From assembly GCA_016219165.1 (NCBI GenBank), contig JACRCB010000190.1:1-5384 (forward strand): DNA of 5,384 nucleotides, written 5' to 3'. The DNA comes from Deltaproteobacteria bacterium. Lineage in GTDB: Bacteria > Desulfobacterota > GWC2-55-46 > DRQE01. The position numbers were made by a program, and so were the translations under genes. Below, piece by piece: positions 3,648 through 5,384 of this stretch. Under the pieces are notes generated by a model. The model made no database searches. It was not told the origin of the DNA and saw only the letters and a list, made by a program, of their open reading frames with translations. Numbering within the stretch: the first letter of the stretch is position 1; each line of letters opens with the position of its first letter.

Positions 3648-5384
3648 TTGAACCTCTCCCAGATACTGCCGAAGGAACATATCCTCGTTGATTTCCACGC
3701 GAAGGACAACAAAGATGCCCTGATGAAAATGGTCTGCCTTATAGGCGGAAAGTGCGGGAGCGAAGAATCAATCAGGCAACTTTCCGACCATGAGAGCATA
3801 GACGGCGTTCTTTTAGGCACGGGTTCCGCCATATTCCATTCCATATCGGAGGATGTGGCCGATATAAAGGCAATCCTCGCAATCTCGCCCGCGGGCATCC
3901 CCCACCCGGAAAAGAAAAAAGGGAAGATACATATACTTTTTCTCATCATCTCGCCCATAAGGGAGAGCGGCACCCATCTGAAGATGCTATCGAAGGTGGA
4001 GGGGCTTCTCTTAAACAGGGCGTTCAGGCACCGCCTTCTCGCCGCAGGGACAAAGGTCGCGGCGGCGAAGGCTATAACACTTGAAGAAGGCATGAACAGG
4101 GATGCCTTCATACCTCTGGCCGCGGAAGAGATATTTGAAGAGTTCTCCACGGGCGAAAACGGCCTTTCCGACGCCGAGGCCGCAAAGAGGCTTGACGTCA
4201 CCGGGCCGAATGTCATTAAGAGGATAAGGAAAGGCAGGCCCATCTATGATTTTCTCCGCAACCTTACAAACCTCTTCGCAATGCTTCTCTGGGCGGGCGG
4301 CGTCATGGCGTTTATCGCGGGCATGTCCGAACTGGGATGGGCGATATTCCTCGTCATCGTCATAAACGCCTCTTTCAGTTTCTGGCAGGAATACAAGGCG
4401 GAAAAGGCGGTTGAGGCCCTCCAGAGGCTATTGCCTGTGATTGTGAAGGTCCTGAGGGGGGGGATGGTGAAGGAGGCCGCCTCGGAGGGGCTCGTGCCGG
4501 GCGATGTCATTGTGCTCTCCGAAGGGGATAATGTGCCGGCCGACGGCAGGCTCATCCGCGCCGAAGACATGCGCGTAGACAACAGCCCCCTTACGGGAGA
4601 GTCAAGGCCGGTTTACAAGGTTGCGGAATCCGTAAGGGACGGAAAGAATTTTACATGGAGCGAGATGCCGAACTTCATATTCGCCGGCACAGGCGTCATG
4701 TCGGGCAGCGGGACGGCCGTTGTCACGGCAACGGGCATGGACACCGAGATAGGGAAAATCGCATACCTTACGCAGGCGTTGAAGGAGGAACGGAGCCCGC
4801 TCCAGAAGGAGATGGTGAAGGTAACGAAGACGGTAACATTCATAGCGCTCTCTACCGGCCTTATATTCTTCGGCCTGGGCAGGGTCATGGGCGGGCTTTC
4901 CCTCATGGAGAGTTTTATCTTTGCCGTGGGGATAATAGTCGCGAACGTGCCGGAGGGGCTTTTGCCGACCGTTTCGCTCTCTCTGGCCATGGGGGTTCAG
5001 AGGATGGCGGGGAAAAGGGCGATAGTCAAGAAACTCTCTTCCGTGGAAACGCTCGGGTGCACGACGGTTATATGCACCGACAAGACCGGAACCCTTACCT
5101 CCAACCAGATGTGCGTTAAAAGGTTATGGACAAACGGGAAGACAATCGACGTTGAAGGCGCGGGATATGAACCAAAGGGTGTTTTCGTCATGGAAGGGAA
5201 AACGCTCGGCAGAGACGGGTTGGAAGGGGAGGGTGTCATGGAACTCCTCATGGCCGCCATCCTCTGCAATAACGCCCGCGTCGTTCCTCCGTCTTTGGAT
5301 AAGCCTTTATGGTCGGTCCTGGGCGACCCTACCGAGGGAGCGCTCGTTGTTTGCGCGATGAAGGCTGGGCTTAAACCAGACGAA
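3648..5384 (+). CDS. EIIA(Ntr)/PtsN-type domain fused to a P2-type cation-transporting ATPase (3' end outside window)
   Basis: 579 residues are visible, open to the window edge. Residues 1 to about 142 form a PTS EIIA type-2 domain: an NLSQILPKEHILVDF opening, GTGSAIFH with His64 at the phosphorylated position, KIHILFLIISP (93-103), and HLKMLSKVEGLL. Residues about 155-200 match the cation ATPase N-terminal domain (EEIFEEFSTGENGLSDAEAA, then GPN). Membrane segments lie near 206-225 and 229-247. The actuator domain contains LTGES (315-319). More membrane segments lie near 395-413 and 420-444, with VANVPEGLLPT (431-441). The phosphorylation site is DKTGT (Asp478) and the N-domain has GDPTEGAL (559-566). 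PEGL rather than CPC argues against heavy metals; VANVPEGLL resembles Na+/K+-type (P2C) pumps, so Na+, K+, H+ or Ca2+ are candidates. The nucleotide site, hinge and TM5-10 must lie downstream. A PTS phosphorelay probably controls the pump (inference). Confidence 0.93.
   Translation, partial: MNLSQILPKEHILVDFHAKDNKDALMKMVCLIGGKCGSEESIRQLSDHESIDGVLLGTGSAIFHSISEDVADIKAILAISPAGIPHPEKKKGKIHILFLIISPIRESGTHLKMLSKVEGLLLNRAFRHRLLAAGTKVAAAKAITLEEGMNRDAFIPLAAEEIFEEFSTGENGLSDAEAAKRLDVTGPNVIKRIRKGRPIYDFLRNLTNLFAMLLWAGGVMAFIAGMSELGWAIFLVIVINASFSFWQEYKAEKAVEALQRLLPVIVKVLRGGMVKEAASEGLVPGDVIVLSEGDNVPADGRLIRAEDMRVDNSPLTGESRPVYKVAESVRDGKNFTWSEMPNFIFAGTGVMSGSGTAVVTATGMDTEIGKIAYLTQALKEERSPLQKEMVKVTKTVTFIALSTGLIFFGLGRVMGGLSLMESFIFAVGIIVANVPEGLLPTVSLSLAMGVQRMAGKRAIVKKLSSVETLGCTTVICTDKTGTLTSNQMCVKRLWTNGKTIDVEGAGYEPKGVFVMEGKTLGRDGLEGEGVMELLMAAILCNNARVVPPSLDKPLWSVLGDPTEGALVVCAMKAGLKPDE

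Noticed and set aside
3287..3691. Plus-strand open frame across repeat copy B
   Set aside because: It runs through terminal repeats and hairpins, overlaps the end of the esterase and the start of the fusion gene, and its protein is low-quality and motif-free.
3632..4243. Minus-strand open frame (203 codons) opposite the EIIA and ATPase start
   Set aside because: The plus strand holds a clear EIIA-ATPase reading frame; the opposite frame is Ser/Phe-rich and has no recognisable motif.

Overview
The window carries five protein-coding genes on both strands, plus two copies of a structured, non-coding repeat that looks mobile. Moderate-to-high GC, an exported esterase, an FCD-type GntR regulator, a PTS(Ntr)-type domain and abundant intergenic hairpin repeats suggest a Gram-negative environmental bacterium, perhaps a deltaproteobacterial or Nitrospirota-like lineage. 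That placement comes from general resemblance only and is weakly supported.

Layout. Positions 1-130 are the right-hand part of repeat copy A, cut by the window edge. A minus-strand cluster runs from 2152 down to 189: a 235-aa FCD-family GntR regulator, an 88-aa conserved small protein whose start overlaps the regulator's end by 23 nt, and an RluD-like 23S rRNA pseudouridine synthase. The regulator has a good sigma70-type promoter placed so that its transcript would begin at or next to the ATG (leaderless). A GTATAC palindrome overlaps the -10 box and is a candidate autoregulatory operator. Divergently, a near-consensus promoter (TTGACA, 17 nt, TATATA) drives a secreted alpha/beta hydrolase of the acetyl xylan esterase / cephalosporin-C deacetylase type (2310-3305).

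Directly at the esterase stop codon lies repeat copy B (3307-3553), a 247-bp element without a gene. It has imperfect terminal inverted repeats, a 6-bp candidate target duplication (ATTAGG) and three successive stem-loops, with hairpin cassettes inserted in or beside the loops. An outward-facing T tract follows the last stem at each end, so it could act as a mobile bidirectional terminator. Copy A matches copy B at 68 of 72 positions in the shared core but lacks at least two of the inserted hairpins.

The right third (3648 to the window end) is the first 579 residues of an unusual fusion protein: an EIIA(Ntr)/PtsN-type phosphotransferase domain (residues 1 to about 142) joined to a P2-type cation-pumping ATPase (from about 155 onward). 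It starts at TTG behind a strong AGGAGG, and an in-frame stop lies just upstream. The phosphorylatable histidine (His64) is kept, although its surrounding signature is altered. This suggests a cation pump gated by the nitrogen-PTS phosphorelay and is the most interesting gene here. Its C-terminal half lies outside the window.
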